A program made the position numbers and the translations under genes. This document shows positions 41,379 through 51,900 of a DNA stretch of 64,000 bases, one piece after another. Each line of letters starts with the position of its first letter. Position 1 is the stretch's first letter. The notes beneath the pieces were generated by a model. That model saw only the letters and a program-made list of their open reading frames with translations, made no database searches and was not told where the DNA came from. Location: assembly GCA_052400625.1 (NCBI GenBank), contig JBQTGH010000007.1, one strand, 5' to 3'. The stretch is from Thermophagus sp052400625. Its GTDB lineage: Bacteria > Bacteroidota > Bacteroidia > Bacteroidales > Marinilabiliaceae.

Positions 41379-42164
41379 ATGATTTATTTAAAAACCAAAG
41401 AAGAAATTGAGTTACTTCGTGAGAGTAATATGCTGGTGGGTAAAACCCAGGGTGAATTAGCCAAATGGATCGAACCAGGTATTACTACTTTGAAGCTGGA
41501 TAAAATTGCTGAAGAATTCATAAGAGATCATGGGGCCGTTCCGGCATTCCTCAATTATCAGGGATTTCCCAATTCACTATGTACTTCAGTGAATGATCAG
41601 GTGGTGCATGGAATTCCCAATAATAAGCCCTTGAAAGAGGGGGATGTTATTTCTGTGGATTGCGGAGTTTTACTCAATGGTTACTATGGTGATTCTGCCT
41701 ATACCTTTTGTGTCGGAGAAGTAGATTCAGAGGTTAAAGAATTACTGGATGTAACCAAAAAATCTTTGTATAAAGGTATTGAACAAGCAGTAGAGGGGAA
41801 AAGAATTGGAGATATCGGTTTCGCCGTTCAATCCTACGTGGAACAATACGGCTTTTCAGTGGTAAGAGAAATGGTTGGTCACGGCGTTGGAAAAAATTTA
41901 CATGAAGCACCGGAAGTGCCTAACTATGGTCGAAGAGGTAACGGAGTTAAACTGAAAGAAGGGATGGTCATTGCCATTGAACCAATGATTAATTTGGGCA
42001 AACGATATATCGTTCAAGAGGCGGATGGCTGGACCATACGTACCCGTGATCGAAAGGTTTCGGCTCATTTTGAACATACTGTTGCTGTAGGAAAAAATGA
42101 AGCTGATATATTGTCCAGTTTTAAATTTGTGGAAGAAGTATTACATTTGCAGTCTGAAAAATAA
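41379..42164 (+). CDS. map: Methionine aminopeptidase, type I
   Basis: 261 residues; metal ligands Asp in VISVDCGVLLNGYYGDSAYT, His in MVGHGVGKNLHEAPEVPNYG, Glu in GMVIAIEPMIN and Glu in HFEHTVAV. It removes N-terminal Met from new proteins. Standard position between secY and infA. Confidence 0.97.
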   Translation: MIYLKTKEEIELLRESNMLVGKTQGELAKWIEPGITTLKLDKIAEEFIRDHGAVPAFLNYQGFPNSLCTSVNDQVVHGIPNNKPLKEGDVISVDCGVLLNGYYGDSAYTFCVGEVDSEVKELLDVTKKSLYKGIEQAVEGKRIGDIGFAVQSYVEQYGFSVVREMVGHGVGKNLHEAPEVPNYGRRGNGVKLKEGMVIAIEPMINLGKRYIVQEADGWTIRTRDRKVSAHFEHTVAVGKNEADILSSFKFVEEVLHLQSEK

Positions 42165-42179
42165 AACGATACATAGATT

Positions 42180-42398
42180 ATGGCCAAACAAGCTTCAATC
42201 GAACAAGACGGTACAATAATCGAGGCACTCTCCAACGCCATGTTTCGCGTGGAATTGGAAAACGGGCATGTTATCACTGCCCACATATCTGGTAAGATGC
42301 GTATGCATTATATCAAAATTTTGCCTGGAGACAGGGTGAAAGTGGAAATGTCTCCCTACGATCTAACGAAAGGTAGAATTAGTTACAGATATAAATAA
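42180..42398 (+). CDS. infA: Translation initiation factor IF-1
   Basis: 72 residues; IEQDGTIIEALSNAMFRVEL, GHVITAHISGKMRMHYIKIL and LTKGRISYRYK. S1-like OB fold that blocks the A site during initiation. Confidence 0.97.
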   Translation: MAKQASIEQDGTIIEALSNAMFRVELENGHVITAHISGKMRMHYIKILPGDRVKVEMSPYDLTKGRISYRYK

Positions 42399-42402
42399 AT
42401 GT

Positions 42403-42410
42403 TAACTTTG
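42403..42410 (+). promoter_or_regulatory. Possible internal -7 box upstream of rpmJ
   Basis: TAACTTTG matches TAnnTTTG, 63 bp before rpmJ in one of the larger gaps of the locus. No -33 match seen. Confidence 0.25.
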
Positions 42411-42472
42411 ATAATTTGCCTGGCTACGGTTGGTGCAAATGTTTTAATCACAAATAAGAAAATTTTAAGAGT

Positions 42473-42589
42473 ATGAAAGTCAAAACATCTATAAAAAAGC
42501 GAAGTACCGACTGTAAAATTGTTCGGCGCAAAGGTCGCTTGTATGTTATCAATAAAAAGAACCCGAAGTTTAAACAACGTCAAGGATAA
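42473..42589 (+). CDS. rpmJ: 50S ribosomal protein L36 (zinc-ligand-poor form)
   Basis: 38 residues, MKVKTSIKKRSTDCKIVRRK at the start and KNPKFKQRQG at the end. The classical C-x2-C-x12-C-x4-H zinc site is reduced to a single Cys (STDC; later positions Asn and Phe), so it is a zinc-free L36. Confidence 0.95.
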   Translation: MKVKTSIKKRSTDCKIVRRKGRLYVINKKNPKFKQRQG

Positions 42590-42600
42590 AAATTTAGAAT

Positions 42601-42969
42601 ATGGCAAGAATTGGAGGAGTAGATATTCCTACAAATAAAAGAGGAGAAATTGCTCTGACCTACATTTATGGTATTGGTCGGAGTAGTGCTATTAAAATTC
42701 TGGATCAGGCCGGTATTGACCGAAATATGAAGGTTAAGGATTGGAATGATGAGCACATTACTAAGATTCGTGAGATTATTAGTTCCAATTACACCACTGA
42801 GGGTGAACTAAAAGCACAAGTTCAGCTTAATATTAAGCGGTTAATGGACATTGGATGCTATCGTGGCATTCGTCATCGTATCGGTCTGCCGGTGAATGGG
42901 CAATCCACTAAAAATAATGCCCGTACCAGAAAAGGCAAAAAGAAAACTGTTGCTAATAAAAAGAAATAA
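42601..42969 (+). CDS. rpsM: 30S ribosomal protein S13
   Basis: 122 residues; RIGGVDIPTNKRGEIALTYI, YGIGRSSAIKIL, GCYRGIRHRIGLPVNGQ and TKNNARTRKGKKKTV. Confidence 0.98.
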   Translation: MARIGGVDIPTNKRGEIALTYIYGIGRSSAIKILDQAGIDRNMKVKDWNDEHITKIREIISSNYTTEGELKAQVQLNIKRLMDIGCYRGIRHRIGLPVNGQSTKNNARTRKGKKKTVANKKK

Positions 42970-42980
42970 TTGAGTGAATT

Positions 42981-43370
42981 ATGGCAAAAAAGTCGGGAAG
43001 TCAAAGGAAAAAGATTGTTAAAGTGGAGGCTATTGGCCAGGCACATATACATTCTTCTTTCAATAATATCATCATTTCGATGACCAATAACAATGGTCAG
43101 GTGATCTCCTGGTCCAGTGCCGGGAAAATGGGATTCCGCGGTTCTAAGAAAAATACCCCTTATGCCGCCCAGGTAGCAGCCAGTGAATGTGCGAAAGTTG
43201 CTCATGACTTGGGATTGAGAAAAGTGAAGGTATTTGTCAAAGGTCCCGGAAACGGACGTGAATCTGCTATCCGTGCGATTCATTCAAGTGGTATTGATGT
43301 TAATGAAATCGTAGATGTTACACCACTTCCGCATAACGGTTGTCGCCCACCCAAAAGAAGAAGAGTATAA
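42981..43370 (+). CDS. rpsK: 30S ribosomal protein S11
   Basis: 129 residues; GQAHIHSSFNNIIISMTNNN, GFRGSKKNTPYAAQVAA and DVTPLPHNGCRPPKRRRV. Confidence 0.98.
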   Translation: MAKKSGSQRKKIVKVEAIGQAHIHSSFNNIIISMTNNNGQVISWSSAGKMGFRGSKKNTPYAAQVAASECAKVAHDLGLRKVKVFVKGPGNGRESAIRAIHSSGIDVNEIVDVTPLPHNGCRPPKRRRV

Positions 43371-43390
43371 TTGTTTTAACTAGTTGTTAA

Positions 43391-43507
43391 CCATGAATTT
43401 TTGATTTTGAGTTTTGAATCATGGTGGGTTATATTTGTAACCTCCTCTCTATAATCTTGCGGCTGTCATATTCATCATTTAAAATCAAAAATTTAAAATC
43501 AAAAATT
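43391..43507 (+). promoter_or_regulatory. rpsK-rpsD spacer with competing inverted repeats
   Basis: This 144-bp gap is the largest between rpsK and rplQ. AATTTTTGATTTT (43396-43408) can pair with either of two tandem AAAATCAAAAATT copies (43481-43493, 43495-43507), the second ending 7 nt before the rpsD ATG. A competing CCATGA/TCATGG stem (43391-43396, 43419-43424) uses the same region, and GGTTA/TAACC (43427-43431, 43438-43442) forms a third. S4 is the autoregulator of this operon in other bacteria, so a leader control site is plausible. Confidence 0.4.
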
Positions 43508-43514
43508 TAGTAGA

Positions 43515-44120
43515 ATGGCTAGATATATTGGTCCAAAAACCAAAATTGCCCGTAAATTTGGAGAATCCATTTACGGTCCGGATAAATATTTCGAAAGGAA
43601 AAATTATCCTCCCGGTCAGCATGGTAATTCCCGTCGTCGGAAAACCAGTGAATATGGGGTTCAGTTAAAAGAAAAGCAAAAAGCAAAATATACCTACGGT
43701 TTGCTGGAAAAACAATTTCGTAATTTGTTTAAGAAAGCTGACAGTAAAAAAGGTATTACTGGTGAAGTATTGCTTGGATTGCTGGAATCCAGACTTGACA
43801 ATGTTGTTTATCGTTTAGGTATTGCTCCAACCAGGGCTGCTGCTCGTCAGTTGGTATTACACCGTCACATTACCGTTGATGGTAGTATTGTGAATATTCC
43901 ATCCTATACCCTAAGGCCCGATCAGGTTATTGGAGTGCGTGAAAAATCCAAATCGCTCGAAGTGATTAGTACCTCTTTGAGTAATTCTAGTGTTCAAAAA
44001 TATTCCTGGCTGGAATGGGACCAAAATAGTATGCAGGGTAAATTTCTTAATGTACCTGAAAGGTCCGAAATACCCGAAAATATTAAAGAACAGTTGATCG
44101 TTGAATTGTACTCTAAATAA
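43515..44120 (+). CDS. rpsD: 30S ribosomal protein S4
   Basis: 201 residues; MARYIGPKTKIARKFGESIY, SEYGVQLKEKQKAKYTYGLL and S4 RNA-binding domain SRLDNVVYRLGIAPTRAAAR. It is a primary 16S binder. Confidence 0.98.
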   Translation: MARYIGPKTKIARKFGESIYGPDKYFERKNYPPGQHGNSRRRKTSEYGVQLKEKQKAKYTYGLLEKQFRNLFKKADSKKGITGEVLLGLLESRLDNVVYRLGIAPTRAAARQLVLHRHITVDGSIVNIPSYTLRPDQVIGVREKSKSLEVISTSLSNSSVQKYSWLEWDQNSMQGKFLNVPERSEIPENIKEQLIVELYSK

Positions 44121-44129
44121 TTTATTCTT

Positions 44130-45122
44130 ATGGCAATATTAGCGTTCCAAAAACCTGACAAAGTCATCATGCTCGAGGCTGACGATCAATTCGGTCGTTT
44201 TGAATTTCGTCCTCTTGAGCCCGGATATGGTATTACTATTGGAAATGCCTTAAGAAGAATTCTGTTGTCCTCGCTTGAAGGATATGCCATTACAACTGTT
44301 AAAATTGAGGGTGTTGATCACGAATTTTCCAACATTACAGGTGTTGTTGAAGATGTGACCGAAATCATCCTGAATCTTAAACAGGTTAGGTTTAAGCAGA
44401 CCACAGAGGATCATGACCAGGAAAAATTGACGGTAGATCTTACCGGAAAAGAAGTTTTAACTGCTGGTGATTTTGATCAGTTTCTTAATGGCTTTAAGGT
44501 ACTTAATCCCGAACTGGAAATCGCTCATATGGATTCGGACGTTAAAATCCAAATGACGCTTACCATTGGAAAAGGAAGGGGATATGTACCTGCCAGCGAA
44601 AATCAAAGTAGCGATCAGGAGCTGGGTACTATTGCCATAGATTCTATCTTCACACCCATTCGTAATGTGAAATACGAAATCGAAAACTTTCGGGTAGAGC
44701 AAAAAACCGACTATGAGAAATTGATCCTGGAAATTCAGACTGACGGTTCAATTCATCCCAAAGATGCATTGAAAGAGGCTTCCAAGATTTTAATTCATCA
44801 CTTCATGCTCTTTTCAGACGAGAAAATTACTCTTGAGTCTGAAGAAAAAGCGAGTGGAGATGAATTTGATGAAGAGGTACTCCATATGCGTCAGATGTTA
44901 AAAACCAAACTAGTGGATCTTGATCTTTCCGTTCGTGCCCTTAATTGTCTTAAGGCTGCGGATGTAGAGACGCTTGGAGAGTTGGTTCAATACAACCGGA
45001 ACGATCTTCTTAAGTTCCGTAATTTTGGAAAAAAATCACTTACCGAGCTGGATGATCTACTGGAAAATATGGGTCTGACTTTCGGCATGGATATTTCGAA
45101 GTATAAATTAGACAAGGAATAA
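44130..45122 (+). CDS. rpoA: RNA polymerase alpha subunit
   Basis: 330 residues. N-terminal dimerisation/assembly domain (GRFEFRPLEPGYGITIGNAL, RRILLSSLEGYAITTVKIEG) and a C-terminal DNA/activator-binding domain (VRALNCLKAADVETLGELVQ, LLKFRNFGKKSLTELDDLL). Nine bp after rpsD. Confidence 0.98.
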   Translation: MAILAFQKPDKVIMLEADDQFGRFEFRPLEPGYGITIGNALRRILLSSLEGYAITTVKIEGVDHEFSNITGVVEDVTEIILNLKQVRFKQTTEDHDQEKLTVDLTGKEVLTAGDFDQFLNGFKVLNPELEIAHMDSDVKIQMTLTIGKGRGYVPASENQSSDQELGTIAIDSIFTPIRNVKYEIENFRVEQKTDYEKLILEIQTDGSIHPKDALKEASKILIHHFMLFSDEKITLESEEKASGDEFDEEVLHMRQMLKTKLVDLDLSVRALNCLKAADVETLGELVQYNRNDLLKFRNFGKKSLTELDDLLENMGLTFGMDISKYKLDKE

Positions 45123-45127
45123 TCGCA

Positions 45128-45712
45128 ATGAGACATAGAAAGAAATTTAATCACTTAAGCCGCACCAGTTCTCACCGTAAGGCTATGCTTGCTAATATGG
45201 CCTGTTCTCTGATTATGCATAAGAGAATTAAGACCACCGTAGCTAAGGCCAAAGCCCTGCGTATGTATGTGGAGCCTCTTATCAATAGATCTAAGACGGA
45301 TAGTACTCATTCCCGTCGGGTTGTTTTTCGTCATCTTCAAAACAAAGAGGCTGTGACCGAATTGTTTCGTGGTGTATCTGAAAAAATTGCCAATCGTCCG
45401 GGAGGATATACCCGTATTCTGAAGCTTGGTAATCGCCAGGGGGATGCCGCGGAAATTTGCTATATCGAGTTGGTCGACTATAATGAAAATATGTTGACTG
45501 CTAAATCGGACGAAGGAGATAAAAAACGAACCAGAAGAAGCCGACGTGGTAAAAAGTCAACCGCCTCTAAAGCCACGGCTACGGCTGTTGAAACTGTTTC
45601 TGAGGAGACCGCTGCCCCTGCAGATGATGCTGCCGATAAAGTAGAAAATGAAGCTGCAGAAAATCAGGTGGATCAGAAACCGGAGGGAGAGGAAAGCAAA
45701 AAAGAAGAATAG
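45128..45712 (+). CDS. rplQ: 50S ribosomal protein L17 with acidic/basic C-terminal extension
   Basis: 194 residues. The first ~125 are L17 (MRHRKKFNHLSRTSSHRKAM, ANMACSLIMHKRIKTTVAKA, RPGGYTRILKLGNRQGDAAE). A tail of about 65 residues follows: Lys/Arg-rich, then Ala/Glu-rich, probably disordered. Last gene of the ribosomal run. Confidence 0.96.
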   Translation: MRHRKKFNHLSRTSSHRKAMLANMACSLIMHKRIKTTVAKAKALRMYVEPLINRSKTDSTHSRRVVFRHLQNKEAVTELFRGVSEKIANRPGGYTRILKLGNRQGDAAEICYIELVDYNENMLTAKSDEGDKKRTRRSRRGKKSTASKATATAVETVSEETAAPADDAADKVENEAAENQVDQKPEGEESKKEE

Positions 45713-45742
45713 ATTTGATCTTTAATAGATTAAAAAATCTTT

Positions 45743-45781
45743 AAAAAGGGATAAAGGGTATTAGCTTTATCCTTTTTTTTT
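45743..45781 (+). terminator. Terminator of the ribosomal locus
   Basis: GGATAAAG and CTTTATCC pair, with A-run before and a run of nine Ts after; 30 bp after rplQ. Confidence 0.8.
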
Positions 45782-45870
45782 GACAAATTGCTGTTATGTT
45801 TTGATATTTGAGTGCCGGAAAATTCCGAACACCAACGTTTATTAATTAACTGATATAAATTAAAAAAGTT

Positions 45871-47175
45871 ATGGGACAAATTGCAAATGTTCATGCCCGC
45901 GAAATCCTTGACTCACGGGGAAATCCTACCGTAGAAGTTGAGGTTACTCTTGATTGTGGAATTATTGGTCGGGCAGCTGTTCCGTCCGGAGCTTCTACTG
46001 GCGAAAATGAAGCTCTTGAATTACGCGACGGAGATAAGAATCGCTACTTAGGGAAAGGTGTTCTTAAAGCTGTTGAAAATGTTAATACAGTAATAGCGCC
46101 CGCTTTGGTTGGGATGAGTGCTCTGGATCAGGTCGGTGTTGATTCAAAAATGTTGGAAATGGATGGTACCAAAACCAAAAGCAAACTGGGTGCCAATGCC
46201 ATTTTAGGGGTTTCTTTGGCAACGGCTAAGGCTGCTGCCGAATATCTCGATTTGCCTCTCTACAGGTATATTGGTGGAACCAACGCAGTTACTCTTCCGG
46301 TTCCCATGATGAACATTATCAATGGTGGTTCTCACTCTGATGCTCCTATTGCTTTTCAGGAATTTATGATCCGTCCCGTTGGCGCAAAAAGTTTCCGTGA
46401 AGGATTACGTATGGGAGCTGAAGTTTTCCATTCGTTGAAAAAAGTATTGAAAGAAAGAGGGCTCAGTACTGCGGTTGGTGATGAAGGTGGTTTTGCCCCT
46501 GAACTGGACGGAACCGAAGATGCTTTGAACTGCATCATTAAAGCCATCGAAAATGCAGGATATAAAGCTGGCCGTTTGGAAGAAGGCGGTCAGGTATCCA
46601 TTGCTCTGGACTGCGCTTCGTCCGAGTTTTATAAAGACGGAATTTATGACTATTCCAAGTTTGAAGGGGCCAACGGTGCTAAACGTACCTCCGCTGAACA
46701 GGCCGACTATCTTGCCGAATTGATTGAAAAATATCCCATCGATTCTATCGAAGACGGATGCGATGAAGGTGACTGGGATGGTTGGGTTAACCTGAACAAC
46801 AAAATTGGAAGTAAATGTCAGCTTGTCGGCGACGACCTGTTTGTTACCAACGTTGAGTATCTTAAGAAAGGAATTGAGCTGGGTGCCGCCAACTCCATCT
46901 TGATTAAAGTAAATCAGATTGGTACGCTGACCGAAACATTGAATGCTATTGAAATGGCCCACAGAGCAGGCTATACCAGCGTAACCTCTCACCGTTCCGG
47001 TGAAACCGAGGATGCAACGATTGCCGATATTGCTGTGGCTACCAATAGTGGTCAAATCAAGACCGGTTCTTTGAGCCGCTCCGACCGTATGGCCAAATAC
47101 AACCAGTTGCTTCGTATTGAAGAAGAACTGGGAGATAATGCGGTTTATGGATATCAAAAAGTTCTGAAAAAATAG
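45871..47175 (+). CDS. eno: Enolase
   Basis: 434 residues; SRGNPTVEVEVTLDCG, SGASTGENEALELRDGD, catalytic GDEGGFAPEL, Mg ligands in ALDCASSEFY, SIEDGCDEGDWDGW and GDDLFVTN, and LIKVNQIGTLTE plus SHRSGETEDATIAD. It converts 2-phosphoglycerate to PEP in glycolysis. Flanked by terminators, so monocistronic. Confidence 0.98.
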   Translation: MGQIANVHAREILDSRGNPTVEVEVTLDCGIIGRAAVPSGASTGENEALELRDGDKNRYLGKGVLKAVENVNTVIAPALVGMSALDQVGVDSKMLEMDGTKTKSKLGANAILGVSLATAKAAAEYLDLPLYRYIGGTNAVTLPVPMMNIINGGSHSDAPIAFQEFMIRPVGAKSFREGLRMGAEVFHSLKKVLKERGLSTAVGDEGGFAPELDGTEDALNCIIKAIENAGYKAGRLEEGGQVSIALDCASSEFYKDGIYDYSKFEGANGAKRTSAEQADYLAELIEKYPIDSIEDGCDEGDWDGWVNLNNKIGSKCQLVGDDLFVTNVEYLKKGIELGAANSILIKVNQIGTLTETLNAIEMAHRAGYTSVTSHRSGETEDATIADIAVATNSGQIKTGSLSRSDRMAKYNQLLRIEEELGDNAVYGYQKVLKK

Positions 47176-47240
47176 ATTTTGCGTTTTTATAACACATAAT
47201 TTGGCGTAAAACTATTTTGGAACTTGCTTCCAAAAGAATT

Positions 47241-47277
47241 AAAGCCGGACAAGATGTTTTTCTTGTCCGGCTTTTTG
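47241..47277 (+). terminator. Terminator of enolase
   Basis: AAAGCCGGACAAGA and TCTTGTCCGGCTTT form a perfect 14-bp stem, then TTTTT. Confidence 0.92.
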
Positions 47278-47388
47278 TATTATTTGAAGTATAGAACAAT
47301 TTTAATTATTTGTTGTTTAATTATCAGGTTTTGACTTCTTCTTATTTTATATCGGATAAAACCAATTGCTAATAATAATTTTTTAAGT

Positions 47389-48702
47389 ATGGATTATATT
47401 AAGGAAAAGCTTATCTCCATAGGCAGGCCTCAGGCCGAATTGGTTAAAAAAATTCAGAAGGATTACGGGAATAAAGTTATTCAGGAGGTAACTCTTGATC
47501 AGGTGTTTGCAGGGATGAGAGGGGTCGTTTCTTTACTGACCTGTACCTCCAAGCTTGATCCTGAGGAGGGAATTCGTTTTAGAGGGTATTCCATTCCCGA
47601 ATTGCGGGAAAAACTTCCCAAAATTAAAGAAGATGGTGAACCTTTACCTGAAGGACTTTTTTATTTGATGCTGATTGGTGAGCTTCCTTCCCATGAGGAT
47701 GTTAAGTTTATTAGTGAAGCGTGGGCCAAAAGAGCACAAAATATCCCTCATCATGTTTTTGATGTCATTGACGCGCTTCCCAAAAGTGCGCATCCAATGA
47801 TTCAGTTTAATGCCGCTATTTTGGCTATGAGTACAGAGTCCCATTTCCGGCGTGCTTATCTTTCCGGATTGGATAAAAAGGAGTATTGGGATCCGATGTA
47901 TGAGGGGGTGATGGATCTTATCAGTCGATTACCGGTTATTGCTGCCTATATTTATCGTCGGGTCTTCCATAATGAGAAATATATTGATCCGGATCCTTCA
48001 CTGGATTGGTCCGGGAATCTGGCTCATATGATGGGGTTTGACAGCGAGGAAGTAAAAAGGCTGATGCGCTTATATATGGTTATTCATGCCGACCATGAAG
48101 GCGGCAATGTATCTGCCCATACCACCCATCTGGTTGGGTCGGCTTTATCTAATCCCTATTATAGCTTTTCGGCAGGGATGAATGGCTTGGCAGGGCCACT
48201 GCACGGTATGGCCAACCAAAATGTGATGCACTGGCTCGAGCGAATGATCGATGAGTTGGGAACCGATGCTCCCTCAACCGAACAAGTCAGAGCGTATGCG
48301 CAAAAAACCCTGAGCGCCGGTAATGTTATTCCAGGCTATGGTCATGCAGTTTTGCGCAAAACCGACCCCAGGTTTACCGTTCAATTGGATTTTGCCAATA
48401 AATATATTCCTGAAGCACCATTAATTCAGCTGGTTAAAAAAGTGTATGAAGTAGTTCCCGATCTACTGGTACAAACAGGGAAAGTGAAAAACCCCTGGCC
48501 CAATGTGGATGCAATTTCCGGTAGTTTGCTGTCTAGTTATGGCATTACGGAGTACCCGGTATATACCATGCTTTTTGGTGTTTCCAGAGCACTAGGGGTA
48601 CTGACTCAACTTATTTGGGACCGATTGTATGGCCTGCCTATTGAGCGACCTAAATCTCAAACTTTGGATTGGTTTATTGACAAAGTAGGATATAAAGAGT
48701 GA
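47389..48702 (+). CDS. gltA: Citrate synthase
   Basis: 437 residues. Catalytic His in LAGPLHGMANQNVMHWL, His in PGYGHAVLRKTDPRF and Asp in WPNVDAISGSLL are visible, with HADHEGGNVSAHTTHLVGSA. The N-terminal QVFAGMRGVVSLLTCTSKLD and YRGYSI-like RFRGYSIPELREKLP are closer to the eukaryotic/Bacteroidota type than to the NADH-regulated proteobacterial one. It condenses acetyl-CoA and oxaloacetate. Confidence 0.96.
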   Translation: MDYIKEKLISIGRPQAELVKKIQKDYGNKVIQEVTLDQVFAGMRGVVSLLTCTSKLDPEEGIRFRGYSIPELREKLPKIKEDGEPLPEGLFYLMLIGELPSHEDVKFISEAWAKRAQNIPHHVFDVIDALPKSAHPMIQFNAAILAMSTESHFRRAYLSGLDKKEYWDPMYEGVMDLISRLPVIAAYIYRRVFHNEKYIDPDPSLDWSGNLAHMMGFDSEEVKRLMRLYMVIHADHEGGNVSAHTTHLVGSALSNPYYSFSAGMNGLAGPLHGMANQNVMHWLERMIDELGTDAPSTEQVRAYAQKTLSAGNVIPGYGHAVLRKTDPRFTVQLDFANKYIPEAPLIQLVKKVYEVVPDLLVQTGKVKNPWPNVDAISGSLLSSYGITEYPVYTMLFGVSRALGVLTQLIWDRLYGLPIERPKSQTLDWFIDKVGYKE

Positions 48703-48736
48703 TATTAAGTTACTCAATTCGCTTTTTTATTGTGAG

Positions 48737-48773
48737 CCGGAGATGCGTTTTGTATTGCATCCCCGGTTTTTTA
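48737..48773 (+). terminator. Terminator of citrate synthase
   Basis: CCGG-A-GATGC pairs with GCATC-C-CCGG, followed by TTTTTTATT; 34 bp after the stop. Confidence 0.8.
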
Positions 48774-48914
48774 TTGAAATAATATTCCTTTTGTCAGCTT
48801 TTTTTTATTTTCGTAAAAGCAATGGTTAATTTTTGTCGAACCTGTTTTTTTTATTCGTAAATTCCGCGTCCCGGAGTGCATAGGCTTCTGGGTAACGATT
48901 ATTATTATGGCGAA

Positions 48915-51900
48915 GTGAAAAAATATTTTATATACCTGACTCTACTCCTTCTTCCCCTGCATATTGAATTTGCCGTTGCCAAGACGGGAGATGACGTGCC
49001 TAATTTTTCCATCAAAGATGGTTTGTCCAGTAACTCGATTACAGTTATTTTTCAGGATTCCTTTGGCTTTTTATGGATTGGAACCGAAGACGGACTAAAC
49101 AGGTATGACGGATATGAATTTGTGACTTTCAGACATAATCCTTCCGATGAAAATTCCATCTCAGGCAACCATATTTTAGCCATAACACAGGATAAAAAAC
49201 AAAATTTGTGGATCGGAACTAAAAATAATGGACTCAATAAGTTGGATTATGCCTCCGGTAAGTTTTCAACTTTTTTAGCCCATCCGGATTCTTCCAATTC
49301 CCTGCCCGAAAATGGAGTTTTCGGATTATTGATCGATAATCAGGGGCGTTTATGGGTAAAGACGCTTTCTTATCTTTCTTTATTTAAGGGGGATTCGGCC
49401 GGTTTTGAGAATTACGGCCATTTTAGCAATGTGTTTAATTTATCCGAATCATCCAGATATCCCATTATCCAGGAGTCGGACTCCTTAATTTTGGTCGGGA
49501 CAAAAGATGGTTTGAATCGGTTCAATATTGCCAGTAAAATATTTACCAGATTTACTGAGCGCTCTGATGACGGATTTTCCTGTAGGAGTACTATTTACGA
49601 CATTTTACCTCTGACCTATCAAAAATACCTGGTTGCATCCTCTACCGGATTGGAATTAATGACGATTGGGGAAAAGCTGGAGTTTGATGCTCAATTCTCC
49701 TTTTTTGACAATCGAGACTTTACGGTTCAAAAACTTGTGAATGGAAATAACGGAACTCTTTTTGCCGGTACAAGTCGAGGTTTGAAAATCGTTGATGCAG
49801 TTTCAGGGAAAGAGCTCGAGTTCCCGGACCCCCAAGGACGCAAGATTACGAAGCATATTACTTCCATTTTTCAAGACAGGTCGGGCATTTTTTGGGTTGG
49901 AACTTTGTTTAATGGGCTTTATAAGATTGATCTTTCTCCAGCTAAATTTCATACTTTTCCTTTTTCGAATTCCGTGGTTCAGGACGAATTGAATTCCTTC
50001 AATTTTCAGAGCGTCTGCCAGCATGAAGACGGAAGTCTTTGGTTTGGGACTCCGGATGCAGGGATTTACCGATTCTTTCCTAAAACCAATCGAGCAAAAA
50101 AATATAAGGTGCCCGGAAGGAATGAACGTGAAGATGGTTCTTTGGGGGTCTATGTGTTGTACGAAGATAAGTCCGGAAAACTATGGGCGGGAACCAACAG
50201 CGGCCTGTTTTTTTATGAGGGGCTGTCCGACCAGTTTGTGGCCTTTGATAACCACTTGGAATTTGGCATTGAAAATCTGTTGAAAACAAATCACATCTAT
50301 GCCCTTCAAAACGATTTGGATGGTAATCTTTGGGTTGGTACCCGGTTTGGTTTATATCGGATCGATGGTCAAAATGTATTTAGCTATTTTTCAGATAATA
50401 GAGAGTCAAACGGTCTGCTAAGTGATCATATTCATGCGCTTTGTCTCGATGAACGAGGCAATTTGTGGATCGGAACTTCGGAAGGGCTGAACTATCTGGA
50501 TCATGAATCCAAGCAATTTAGGAGAGTTGATTTTCGTGGGATGAACGGAAACAAGTTGAGAACATCGGTTCTATCCATTAATCTCTCTTATCAGGGAAAA
50601 ATATTGATCGGAACCCGGTCGGGACTATGGGAATTGGATGCCCCGAATGCAAGGCCACAAATGGTGCCGGGATATGCCGACCTGAGCAATGACGTGATTA
50701 AGGCGGTGGTTGCCGATCATACCAACCGGATTTGGGTGGCTACCAACAAAGGGATTGCCTGTCTCAATCCCGACGGAACAACCTTTAACTTTGACGTTCG
50801 TGATGGGTTGCCTGATTATGTATTCAACAACAACAGCGTCTATAGAAACAAAGAGGGAACACTATTCTTTGGTAGTGCAGATGGCTTATGCTGGTTCCAT
50901 CCCGACTCACTGAGTTACAACCTGACCAAACCGACACCGGCATTTACCCGGATTTCCGTTACCGAAAAAGGAAATAAAAAAACTAATCTTTGGACAAACC
51001 GGAAACTTCTGGAACTTCGTTACAAGCCATTTACCGATATAGAAGTTGAATTTTCCGGACTTGAGTTTACCCACCCCTCAAAAAACCGTTATAAGGTTTT
51101 TCTTGAAGGATATGATTCGGGGTGGCGGCCGGTAACCTTTGAAAACAGAGTTTCTTTTTCCAATTTGTTGCCGGGAGATTATACCCTGAAAGTGATCGCT
51201 TCCAACAATGATTTTACTTGGAACAATGACCCTCTGGTGTTACAGATCAGCATAAAACCGCCCCTTTGGATGTCCAATTATGCTTTTGCATTCTATTTTT
51301 TGGTGATAATTTTTGTCATTCATATCTTCATTAGTTATCGAATTCGGCATTACCGAAAAATGAATCGAGAGCTGCAGGAAAAAACCGTCAATAAAAAGCA
51401 GATTGAAGATCAGCGGAAAGTGCTTACACGGATAAATCTGAGTTTAACCGACAGTATTAATTATGCCCGACGAATTCAGCGGGCCATGCTGCCTTCTGAA
51501 CATGCTTTTTCAAAAGTTTTCCCCAAGTCGTTTGTCTACTTGAGAGCAAAGGATATCGTGAGCGGTGATTTCTTTTGGTTCTTTGAGAAAGGAGATAAAG
51601 TCTTTGTGGCCGCCGTCGATTGTACCGGCCATGGCGTTCCCGGTGCTTTTATGTCGATTATAGGGATGGATTTACTGAAAAATGTCGTGGAATTTCAGGG
51701 GGTAGAATCGCCATCCAGAATTTTGGAGATCATGAATGGGGAGCTTATCCGGACCCTTCATCACGACCCTCCTTCGCTCACCGACGGAAATGTTAAAGAT
51801 GGCATGGATCTGTCGCTCCTGGTTATTGATCGAAAGGAGAAAAAGCTGACTTTTTCCGGGGCTTATAACGGTTTTTACTTAATACGAGACAACGAACTTC

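Noticed and set aside
46405..47157. 250-codon minus-strand ORF
   Set aside because: Antisense shadow of enolase.
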